This document shows positions 6,924-12,633 of a DNA stretch of 12,633 nt, piece by piece. Each line of letters begins with the position of its first letter. Position 1 is the first letter of the stretch. The notes under the pieces are model-generated. The model did no database searches, was not told where the DNA came from, and was given only the letters and a program-made list of their open reading frames with translations. Source of the stretch: a bacterium UBP3_UBA6266 (lineage in GTDB: Bacteria; Auribacterota; UBA6266); NCBI GenBank assembly GCA_002440765.1, contig DJVC01000070.1, forward strand, positions 1 to 12,633, given 5' to 3'. The translations under genes and the position numbers were made by a program.

Positions 6924-8239
6924 CGGATTATTTTATAGATTAATTTCTGTTTTGCGGGCCTGGTTTTTGAAACAGAAAATGAATCGAGAAGCCTTTCTTT
7001 TGCATATACCATAATGTTCTGCCTTGAAGTGTATATGGTTGCCAGAGTTTCGCCCTTATCGGTAAAATCGCCGATTTTTTTATGAAGAATTATTCCCGCC
7101 CCGGGATCGATTTTTGAAGACAGGTCTTTTCTCCCCGCGCCTGTCATTACGGCTGTCAATCCTATTTCATGGGTGTTTATATCTTTGATATATCCTTTCC
7201 GGGGTGATTTTAAGCGGCAGGCATATTTTGAAGAAGGAAGAAGAGAAGGATTTTCCAGCGATTTTACACTGCCGCCCTGATTTTTTGCCATCTCACATAA
7301 TTTTTTAAAGGCTGAGCCGTCTTTAATAAGCTGTAATGCGCGTATTTTCCCCGATTGAATATTTTTTACTCTTTTCCCCAGGAGGAACATATGCGCCGCA
7401 AATTCTATGCATAATGATTTCAGGTCTTCAGGGCCCCTGCCTTTCAGGATTTCTATGCATTCCTTTATCTCAAGCGAATTTCCTATCGCGTATCCGAGCG
7501 GCTGGTTCATGTCGGTTATAATAGCCGCGCATTTTCTTTTCATGTTTTTTGCTATTTTTACCATCAGCAGAGCCAGTTTTTCCGAATTTCTGATATCTTT
7601 GATAAACGCGCCGTTACCGGTTTTAACGTCTAAAAGCAGGGCATTCGCGCCTTCAGCAAGTTTTTTGCTCATTATACTGGCCGCGATAAGAGGTATGCTT
7701 TCGACGGTTGCCGTTACATCCCTGAGGGCATATATCTTTTTGTCCGCGGGAGCAATTTTTTCCGTTTGTCCTATCATGGCGACCTTCGATTTTTTTAAGA
7801 ACCTGAAAAAATCATTTTTGGAAAGGTTTGTCCGGAATCCCGGTATCGACTCCAGTTTATCAATCGTTCCGCCGGTATGGCCCAGAGATCTGCCGCACAT
7901 CATAGGAACGGTTATGCCTCCCGCCGCGACTAACGGAGCAAGGATTATGGAAACTTTATCTCCGATGCCTCCGGTCGAATGTTTGTCTACGGTGTTGCGG
8001 CTTAATCTTGAAAGATTCAGGACCTCTCCGCTGTTCATCATGGACTTTGTTAAGGAAAAGACTTCGGTTTCCGACATACCCCTGAAAAATATAGCCATCA
8101 GAAGCGCGGAAAGCTGATAAGAAGGTATCAAGCCTTTATTGAAACCCCGGACCATAAAATCGATTTCCCGTCCGGATAGGTTTCCGCCATTTCTCTTTTT
8201 CAGGATTATTTCATATGGCGACAGGTGAATTTTACTCAT
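6920..8239 (-). CDS. pdp: Pyrimidine-nucleoside (thymidine) phosphorylase
   Basis: A cytoplasmic enzyme that splits uridine, deoxyuridine and thymidine with phosphate into the base and (deoxy)ribose-1-phosphate. From ATG 8239 it has 439 residues, the usual family length. Diagnostic stretches are VDKHSTGGIGDK (K86, H87, S88; phosphate site), GRSLGHTGGTIDKLESIPGF, a substrate-binding ALRDVTATVESIPL (R173) and SIMSKKLAEG (K192), LDVKTG, and the C-terminal swinging-domain motif GIILHKKIGD. The overall sequence is closer to Bacillus-type Pdp than to Escherichia DeoA, so broad pyrimidine specificity is likelier than thymidine only. An in-frame ATG at 8266 exists, but it lies between the -35 and -10 boxes of a strong promoter whose start point falls on the A of the 8239 ATG. 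I therefore prefer 8239 and a leaderless mRNA; neither ATG has a Shine-Dalgarno. It works with Cdd and DeoB in the same window. Confidence 0.95.
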   Translation of the reverse strand: MSKIHLSPYEIILKKRNGGNLSGREIDFMVRGFNKGLIPSYQLSALLMAIFFRGMSETEVFSLTKSMMNSGEVLNLSRLSRNTVDKHSTGGIGDKVSIILAPLVAAGGITVPMMCGRSLGHTGGTIDKLESIPGFRTNLSKNDFFRFLKKSKVAMIGQTEKIAPADKKIYALRDVTATVESIPLIAASIMSKKLAEGANALLLDVKTGNGAFIKDIRNSEKLALLMVKIAKNMKRKCAAIITDMNQPLGYAIGNSLEIKECIEILKGRGPEDLKSLCIEFAAHMFLLGKRVKNIQSGKIRALQLIKDGSAFKKLCEMAKNQGGSVKSLENPSLLPSSKYACRLKSPRKGYIKDINTHEIGLTAVMTGAGRKDLSSKIDPGAGIILHKKIGDFTDKGETLATIYTSRQNIMVYAKERLLDSFSVSKTRPAKQKLIYKIIR

Positions 8240-8245
8240 AATTTG

Positions 8246-8274
8246 ATTATATTTTTTAAGCGGCATATAGTCAA
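8246..8274 (-). promoter_or_regulatory. Strong sigma70-type promoter driving pdp, probably leaderless
   Basis: On the minus strand TTGACT (8274-8269), a 17-nt spacer, then a perfect TATAAT (8251-8246). Six bases (8245-8240) separate the -10 from the ATG at 8239, the normal distance to the transcription start. The mRNA should therefore begin at or within a base or two of the start codon. Confidence 0.75.
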
Positions 8275-8314
8275 CTAGTTACGGCAGTATTATATATATT
8301 GTGATGAGCCAGCC

Positions 8315-8343
8315 TTGACATATCATTAATAAACAGGTATATT
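8315..8343 (+). promoter_or_regulatory. Sigma70-type promoter of the GH26 operon
   Basis: Consensus TTGACA (8315-8320), 17 nt, then TATATT (8338-8343), with a start expected near 8350. AGGAG follows at 8354-8358, 8 nt before the ATG at 8367, so the leader is only about 17 nt. The promoter is divergent from the pdp promoter; about 40 bp of AT-rich DNA separate their -35 boxes, room for one shared regulator. Confidence 0.75.
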
Positions 8344-8366
8344 ACCGGTATATAGGAGATTGCATC

Positions 8367-11300
8367 ATGAGAAAACCGGTTTTTGTCTTTATAAGTATTT
8401 TTTTGTTTCTGAATATGGTTTCTGCCGAAGAGATGTTCTTTTTTAAGAGTGACGGTGAAGGGCTTGTGGATTATAAGTATTCATATCCCGATATCACATC
8501 AGCCATAAATATTGTTGATGAGGACGGAAACGGATATATAGCTGAAATCGTGCTTGATCCGGGTTGCTATTCGGGAGCCGCGGTAGGAGTGTCGGATTAT
8601 TTTAGCCTTGTTCCCGACAGAGATGATTATTACCTGGAATTTGAGGCGAAACATGTGGGCAGCCTCAGCGCCCTTTTTGTTTCATTGGTTTCGGAAGAAC
8701 GGGAAGGGAAAAAAGCCGAGACAACAGTTATTGCTACACCGGTTTACGGTGTTATAAGTAAGGATTGGAACACTTTTGCCGTCCCTGTTCCCGATTTTCC
8801 GTTTACGGGTAAGTTCTGGAACGGCAGTCATATGGAGAACATCCCTTTTGGTTGGGACAGGATAAAAGAAGTTAAATTTTCCATAGCCCCCCGGAAAGGG
8901 GAACAGGAAGTAAGGTTCTCTGTCAGGAACATTAAATTTGTAAAGAGGGGAAAACGGTTTGCGTTTATAGACGGAAAAATTATTGATGGGGATGACCCCT
9001 CGGCGCAATGTCTGTATGGGGTGTTCATTGAGGGTCTTCCCGATTCGCTCGACGGCATAGATGAATATATGTCATTTGCCGGGCGGAAACCCGCAATCAT
9101 ATCATGGTATTCCGATTATTCGCTCCCGTTCAATAAAGATAAAGCGCTTAACGTTTTTAAGAATAATATGGTTCCTCTTATCATATGGGAAAGCTGGTAT
9201 CGGGATGACAGAAACGCCATAAAACTCGACGATATTATTTCCGGCAGACACGACCTTTATATTGAGAAATTCGCCGAAGACATCAGTAACATTGATATCC
9301 CTGTCTGGATTTGCTGGGGGCATGAGTTTAACGGATACTGGTACCCGTGGTCTATTGCCGAAAATGAAAAAGACGCGAAAAAATTTGCCGCTGCTTACAG
9401 GCATATAATCGATATTTTCAGAAGGAAAAACGCCGGTAACGTTAAATGGATTTGGACGATAAGTTATAAGATAGAATACGGCAAAGATGACTGGAATGAT
9501 ATTAAAGCCGCTTATCCGGGAGATGATTATGTGGATTTTTTAGGAATGACCGGTTATAACGGCGGCGCCGATCCCGTGAAAGCCGGCGAATGGATTGAAT
9601 TCAGCGAAATATTTTCAAAGGCTTACAGGGAGTTAACGGCAAATTTCCCGGGCAGTGATATTCTTATCCTTGAAGTAGCGTCATCGGAAACAGGCGGCAG
9701 CAAGGCTTCATGGATAAGAAATATGGATGATGCCCTGCGAAATGAATTCCCGGCAGTTAAAGGTTTTATATGGTTTAATGTCAGGAAGGAAAGGGATTGG
9801 AGAATCAATTCTTCCGAAGGTGCCCTGTTGGCTTTCAGGGAAATATCGAGAAAACCGTATTATAAAAGTAATCCCGGGGAATATATCAGGGGTTTTACGG
9901 GGTCTGCCGGGAATGAGGAAGAAGAAAAAAAATCGGGGGCCATACCTTTGAATAACGCGCTTTCCAAATATGAGCCCGAGTCGGGTTGTTATATGGGAGC
10001 GGTGCTTGACTGGGCTGAGATTTCGCAGGATAAAAATGCCGGTGACCCCGCTGATGCTTTTAGGAGGGGAATAGAATCATTTAAATCTGTTTACGGCCGA
10101 AAGCATATCCTGTTTGAGCAGTTCATATTTTTTCCGCACGGGGCGGACTGGCAGAAAAAAGAGCTAAAGGGCAAATATCCAGAATGGGATTACGACCCTG
10201 CCGGCTGGGCGACCGCGAAAGATTTTTGCCTTGCAGTGGTTGATTGCGGGGGAGTCCCTGTTTTGACTTTGGAACCTTATGTTTTTGGGGATTTTTATAA
10301 AGATTGGAAAGACGGTAACCCTGCTTATGAAAACACGAAAAAATTTGCCGTTGCCTGCGGTAAAATGGGTTGCCCTGTTTTTATAAGGTTTGCCCACGAA
10401 ATGAACGGAAGCTGGTATCCATGGTGCGTATGGATGGATAAAAACAGGAACACGGTTTATGATAAAGGGGAGGAAACAGGGCATACCCCCGAAGATTACA
10501 GGACGGCTTTCAGGAATGTTTCTGCAATGTTTAAAAAATACGCGCCGAATGCCGCAGTTGTGTGGTGCCCCAACCACGGGTGGCTTGGCAGCGAGAGAAA
10601 GGATAATTACACCGGATTTTACCCGGGAGATGAGTATGTTGACTGGGTCGGACTTGATTTCTATGAGAGAGGCTGGTCTCTTCCCGGTATGGATTCGAAG
10701 ATATGGGGAGGATTATTCACTTACGGACTTACTCATGACTCTCTTGATGATATGTCCACGCCTGAAAACGAAAGCGTGAATTTTTATAAAGTGTATTGTG
10801 AAGAGAAACAAAAACCGCTGATGATATGCGAAACAGGCGCAACACTGACTTATCGTGATGATTTGACCGGCGAACAGAGAAGAGAACTGAGCCACAAATG
10901 GAAAGGCGGAAAATGGAACCCCGGGGAATACGGCTGGATTATGGGTGTATACGGCACGTCGCAATTGAAAACCAATAAGCACAACTACAGTATAGATGCG
11001 GCATTTCCCAAACTTAAGGCCATAGTGTGGTTTAACCAGGCTAAAAGGGAAGATGTTCCGGTTGAGATAAACAGGTTTATGGAAGGCGAATTTTCAGATA
11101 CGGTTAGTTACGGCTCGAAAAAAATCAAGTGGTTCAACAACGGATGGTGCGATTACAGGATTGGCAACAATTCAATTGATGAAAACACAAAACATGATGT
11201 AAAATATAGTTCTGAGGATGAAATCGAACTGTACAGGGAGCTTACCGGAGCAGGGTATTTCACCGGAGAATTTACATCCATTCACAAGGAGGGGAAATGA
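8367..11300 (+). CDS. Secreted protein with two tandem GH26 glycosidase domains and an N-terminal binding-like module
   Basis: A 977-residue exported protein with a signal peptide cleaved after VSA-20. Residues about 21-193 form a beta-sandwich, carbohydrate-binding-like module. Two full GH26 (beta/alpha)8 domains follow, at about 212-505 and 536-905, joined by a Glu/Lys-rich linker (about 508-533). Domain 1 has WGHEFNGYWYPW with acid/base E320, and nucleophile E436 in LILEVASSETGG. Domain 2 has FAHEMNGSWYPW with E678, and nucleophile E822 in MICETGAT. Both catalytic pairs are intact, and the domains differ enough to suggest different subsites or substrates. GH26 enzymes are retaining beta-mannanases, or less often beta-1,3-xylanases or mixed-linkage glucanases, so the substrate is not settled here. 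A tail of about 70 residues (906-977) is unassigned. The last codon and TGA overlap the next gene's ATG (ATGA), indicating an operon. The promoter is at 8315-8343. Confidence 0.93.
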   Translation: MRKPVFVFISIFLFLNMVSAEEMFFFKSDGEGLVDYKYSYPDITSAINIVDEDGNGYIAEIVLDPGCYSGAAVGVSDYFSLVPDRDDYYLEFEAKHVGSLSALFVSLVSEEREGKKAETTVIATPVYGVISKDWNTFAVPVPDFPFTGKFWNGSHMENIPFGWDRIKEVKFSIAPRKGEQEVRFSVRNIKFVKRGKRFAFIDGKIIDGDDPSAQCLYGVFIEGLPDSLDGIDEYMSFAGRKPAIISWYSDYSLPFNKDKALNVFKNNMVPLIIWESWYRDDRNAIKLDDIISGRHDLYIEKFAEDISNIDIPVWICWGHEFNGYWYPWSIAENEKDAKKFAAAYRHIIDIFRRKNAGNVKWIWTISYKIEYGKDDWNDIKAAYPGDDYVDFLGMTGYNGGADPVKAGEWIEFSEIFSKAYRELTANFPGSDILILEVASSETGGSKASWIRNMDDALRNEFPAVKGFIWFNVRKERDWRINSSEGALLAFREISRKPYYKSNPGEYIRGFTGSAGNEEEEKKSGAIPLNNALSKYEPESGCYMGAVLDWAEISQDKNAGDPADAFRRGIESFKSVYGRKHILFEQFIFFPHGADWQKKELKGKYPEWDYDPAGWATAKDFCLAVVDCGGVPVLTLEPYVFGDFYKDWKDGNPAYENTKKFAVACGKMGCPVFIRFAHEMNGSWYPWCVWMDKNRNTVYDKGEETGHTPEDYRTAFRNVSAMFKKYAPNAAVVWCPNHGWLGSERKDNYTGFYPGDEYVDWVGLDFYERGWSLPGMDSKIWGGLFTYGLTHDSLDDMSTPENESVNFYKVYCEEKQKPLMICETGATLTYRDDLTGEQRRELSHKWKGGKWNPGEYGWIMGVYGTSQLKTNKHNYSIDAAFPKLKAIVWFNQAKREDVPVEINRFMEGEFSDTVSYGSKKIKWFNNGWCDYRIGNNSIDENTKHDVKYSSEDEIELYRELTGAGYFTGEFTSIHKEGK

Positions 11301-11881
11301 GAAAAATTCTGTTTTTTGTTTTGATGTTCCTTTTCGCGGCTTATGCCCATGCAAAAGATGTTGCCGTGTTTTTTGACGGCGATATAGATGCCGCGATGGG
11401 TATGTATGTTTATGTTTTTCCCGAGAACAGCGCGAGTTTTGATGTTGTTGAAGAAGACGGTAAAAGCGTTTTAAAAGTTATCCTTGATCCGAATACATGG
11501 TCCGGTTTGAGTTTAGGCAAGTATCCTTTGCTTAATGTGTCTAAAGATGTTCCGGGAGCGGTTCTTGAAATTAAGATAAAAGGGAGAAAAGGCGGCGAAA
11601 AAGTAAGGGTTTCCGTTCTTGACGCGGAAGATTCAGACGGCAAAAAGGTGGAAGTAAGCAAGCTACTCTCTCCACTGAAAGCCGATTGGGAGATTTTGAG
11701 GATAAGACTAATCGAATTTCCTGTTGATGGAGGATACTGGGACGGCAAGCAGATGAATCCTGCGAAACTCGATTGGTCGGAGATAAAAGAAATCAGGGTA
11801 GTGAGCAGTCCCAATCAGAATGAGGAAGCTGAATTTTTTATCGAATATGTGAAAATTATCAAGCCCGACGCCGTGCTTTAA
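11297..11881 (+). CDS. Secreted stand-alone paralogue of the GH26 N-terminal module
   Basis: A 194-residue protein with a signal peptide (cleavage after AHA-19), followed only by a beta-rich module of about 170 residues. This aligns along its whole length with residues 21-193 of the upstream GH26 protein. Shared landmarks are VVEEDGKS/IVDEDGNG, VILDPNTWSG/IVLDPGCYSG, LKADWEILRI/ISKDWNTFAV, FPVDGGYWDGKQM/FPFTGKFWNGSHM, LDWSEIKEIRV/FGWDRIKEVKF and a closing FIEYVKI/SVRNIKF. Aromatic positions (W68, W131, Y147/W148, W160) are candidates for sugar stacking. The fold resembles CBM11/CIA30-type galactose-binding-like sandwiches, but that assignment is my inference. GGAGG at 11288-11292 lies just before the ATG, which overlaps the GH26 stop. 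It has no catalytic domain, so a diffusible or surface glycan-binding helper for the enzyme is the simplest role. A terminator follows 20 bp after the stop. Confidence 0.85.
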   Translation: MRKILFFVLMFLFAAYAHAKDVAVFFDGDIDAAMGMYVYVFPENSASFDVVEEDGKSVLKVILDPNTWSGLSLGKYPLLNVSKDVPGAVLEIKIKGRKGGEKVRVSVLDAEDSDGKKVEVSKLLSPLKADWEILRIRLIEFPVDGGYWDGKQMNPAKLDWSEIKEIRVVSSPNQNEEAEFFIEYVKIIKPDAVL

Positions 11882-11900
11882 GGTTGCATAAATATATAAC

Positions 11901-11938
11901 AAACGGGGGTTGAAACAGTTACAAACCCCCGTTTTTTT
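11901..11938 (+). terminator. Rho-independent terminator of the GH26 operon
   Basis: Arms AAACGGGGGTT (11901-11911) and AACCCCCGTTT (11924-11934) form a perfect 11-bp stem with a 12-nt loop, merging into a run of seven T (11932-11938). It is 20 bp after the stop codon at 11881. Confidence 0.93.
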
Positions 11939-11939
11939 A

Positions 11940-11968
11940 TTGACTCGGCATATGTTATATTGTAATAT
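11940..11968 (+). promoter_or_regulatory. Promoter of the tRNA transcript
   Basis: TTGACT (11940-11945), 17 nt, TAATAT (11963-11968). It starts directly after the terminator T-tract and reads towards the tRNA genes, with no protein gene between. Confidence 0.65.
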
Positions 11969-12255
11969 TCGGCTTTTCCGATAAGACGGCAAAAAAAATG
12001 AAGGACGTGTGATGAGAGGCGCAACCCTCTAATGTAATTACTTTGATAGTTCTTTAAATAATAATATAGTAATATAGTGAGGGAATAATTTTAAGGGGTC
12101 TCTTTTTTGCGAGCGGCCATGGTGCCCGAAGGGCGGGCGAGTAAAAAAGCGGAGTGCAGTAAGGCTCGGCGGGGATTACAAACGTTCCCGAAAAATTGGT
12201 TGCCGCACTATATTTATTTTTTTGTTCTTTATGTTTTCAGATGTATTTAAATGAT
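11969..12255 (+). other. Non-coding hairpin-rich leader upstream of the tRNA genes
   Basis: These 287 bp contain no supportable protein gene. They hold a small hairpin (AGAGG/CCTCT near 12014-12030), a boxA-like GTTCTTTAA at 12049-12057, an AT-rich stretch and the GC-rich hairpin element at 12102-12149. Together with the promoter at 11940 this looks like the leader of a stable-RNA operon, possibly with boxA-type antitermination. The boxA reading is inference from similarity to TGCTCTTTAAC-like consensus sequences. Confidence 0.4.
12102..12149. repeat. Nested hairpin element in the tRNA leader
   Basis: CTTTTTTGC (12102-12110) pairs with GTAAAAAAG (12141-12149) over 9 bp with one G·U pair. An inner GCCC-GAA-GGGC hairpin lies at 12124-12134. 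The interior is much more GC-rich than the flanks, suggesting an inserted repeat. It may also be just a folded leader RNA. Confidence 0.4.
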
Positions 12256-12290
12256 GGGCGGTTAGCTCAGCCGGGAGAGCACCTGCCTTA
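12224..12290 (+). repeat. First copy of a 67-bp duplication (leader plus tRNA-Val 5' part)
   Basis: This block aligns without gaps to 12454-12520, exactly 230 bp downstream. There are only five differences, all transitions (positions 12232, 12238, 12243, 12245 and 12272). It includes the GTTCTTTA leader motif and the first 35 nt of tRNA-Val. The second copy continues into a complete tRNA and this one does not. Confidence 0.85.
12256..12290 (+). pseudogene. Truncated tRNA-Val copy (5' 35 nt only)
   Basis: Acceptor 5' strand GGGCGGT, T8-A9, the D arm and the 5' anticodon strand CCTGC followed by CTTA are present and match the intact tRNA-Val except for one C/T in the D loop. The match ends after anticodon position 35. 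No T arm or 3' acceptor strand follows within the next 190 bp, so it cannot fold as a tRNA on its own. Confidence 0.85.
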
Positions 12291-12422
12291 TCCCGTGAGA
12301 CTGCATTTTACGGAACGAAGTGAACGTAAATTGCGAAGTCGAAGTGGATCCCGCTTCAGCGGGGCAAGCAGGATACGGGATCTAAGAGCTTCATCGTTTT
12401 ACACTTCCTTTGGTCGTGTAAA
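12287..12422 (+). repeat. Hairpin-rich insert replacing the 3' half of the tRNA-Val copy
   Basis: Four inverted repeats are packed in about 135 bp. CTTATCCCGT (12287-12296) pairs with ACGGGATCTAAG (12375-12386) across a 1-nt bulge. GCATTTTACG (12303-12312) pairs with CGTAAATTGC (12325-12334) with one mismatch. GATCCCG (12347-12353) pairs with CGGGATC (12376-12382), in competition with CCCGC-TTCA-GCGGG (12350-12363). TTTACAC (12398-12404) pairs with GTGTAAA (12416-12422). The outer repeat uses four bases of the tRNA remnant. It looks like a small repeat element that joined or replaced the tRNA half. Confidence 0.6.
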
Positions 12423-12485
12423 GCCGTGAATCTCTAAGACAATCAGTTTTATGGTTCTTTACGTTTTTAGATATGTTTAAATGAT

Positions 12486-12561
12486 GGGCGGTTAGCTCAG
12501 CTGGGAGAGCACCTGCCTTACAAGCAGGGGGTCACAAGTTCGATCCTTGTACCGCCCACCA
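12486..12561 (+). tRNA. tRNA-Val(TAC)
   Basis: A complete 76-nt cloverleaf with encoded CCA. The acceptor stem is GGGCGGT (12486-12492) with ACCGCCC (12551-12557), discriminator A and CCA at 12559-12561. The D arm is GCTC-AGCTGGGA-GAGC. The anticodon stem is CCTGC/GCAGG with loop CTTACAA, anticodon TAC at 12519-12521. The T arm is ACAAG-TTCGATC-CTTGT. A boxA-like GTTCTTTA lies at 12454-12461. Confidence 0.98.
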
Positions 12562-12574
12562 TCTTACCCTTTTC

Positions 12575-12633
12575 GGGGGTGTAGCTCAGTTTGGTTTAGA
12601 GCGCCTGCCTGTCACGCAGGAGGTCGCGGGTTC
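12575..12633 (+). tRNA. tRNA-Asp(GTC), cut by the right window edge
   Basis: The first 59 nt are visible. The acceptor 5' strand is GGGGGTG (12575-12581), followed by T8-A9, the D arm, anticodon stem CCTGC/GCAGG with loop CTGTCAC (anticodon GTC at 12611-12613), the variable region AGGTC and the start of the T arm (GCGGGTTC). It follows tRNA-Val by 13 nt, so both are very likely cotranscribed, perhaps with more tRNAs beyond the window. Confidence 0.95.

Noticed and set aside
7407..8117. Open frame of 236 residues on the plus strand
   Set aside because: It is antisense to the strongly conserved pdp gene, has no family motifs, and shows no start signals; it is a shadow.
8239..8266. Longer pdp start at ATG 8266
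   Set aside because: It lies between the -35 and -10 boxes of the pdp promoter, lacks a Shine-Dalgarno and adds nine residues not expected in the family.
11998..12036. Chain of tiny overlapping frames (MKDV, MRGATL) in the tRNA leader
   Set aside because: Too short to support; ATGs overlap stops by chance and no gene that a leader peptide would regulate follows.
12196..12429. Open frame of 77 residues on the plus strand across the tRNA-like region
   Set aside because: It reads straight through the tRNA-Val remnant and the hairpin insert, is rich in Arg and Ser as expected from structured RNA sequence, and has no ribosome binding site.
1..12633. CRISPR array, transposase, integrase or phage genes
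   Set aside because: No regularly spaced direct repeats and no ORF with such motifs were seen on either strand.

Overview
The window holds seven complete protein genes, one protein gene cut by the left edge, one intact tRNA, one tRNA cut by the right edge and a broken tRNA copy. Gene content, Sec and lipoprotein-type signal peptides, sigma70-like promoters and GGAG-type ribosome binding sites point to an uncultured, probably anaerobic, saccharolytic bacterium of moderate GC. No gene here fixes the phylum. A candidate phylum of the Omnitrophota / Elusimicrobiota / Firestonebacteria kind would fit, but that is only an impression.

Left part (1-4299), all on the minus strand and read from right to left: a ComEA-like protein with three helix-hairpin-helix units, a membrane-anchored ComEC-type metallo-beta-lactamase (MBL) protein overlapping it by 4 bp, cytidine deaminase (cdd), a 226-bp gap carrying an inverted-repeat element, phosphopentomutase (deoB), and a purine nucleoside phosphorylase that runs off the edge. 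Together with the pyrimidine-nucleoside phosphorylase at 6920-8239 (minus), these form an almost complete nucleoside salvage route. Cdd deaminates (deoxy)cytidine, the two phosphorylases release the bases and (deoxy)ribose-1-phosphate, and DeoB makes the 5-phosphate for central metabolism. The DNA-uptake-like pair next to them could, by inference, supply extracellular DNA as a nucleoside source.

Middle part (4449-11881): large exported proteins on the plus strand, interleaved with the salvage genes. They are an 824-residue probable lipoprotein of unknown activity (HEAT-like repeats, a concanavalin-like region and a large unassigned domain), then a two-gene operon. That operon encodes a 977-residue protein with two tandem GH26 glycosidase domains behind a beta-sandwich module, and a 194-residue secreted protein that is a free-standing paralogue of the same module. 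A strong terminator closes this operon.

Right part (11940-12633): a good promoter, a hairpin-rich non-coding leader, a duplicated block carrying only the first 35 nt of tRNA-Val followed by a hairpin-rich insert, then intact tRNA-Val(TAC) and the start of tRNA-Asp(GTC).

Most notable: (1) the GH26 binding-like module occurring both fused and free in one operon; (2) the half tRNA-Val whose homology stops inside the anticodon; (3) a promoter placing the pdp transcript start on its AUG, implying a leaderless mRNA; (4) the split ComEA / ComEC-MBL pair, with a Ser at the position of a usual metal-site His; (5) the uncharacterised multidomain lipoprotein.
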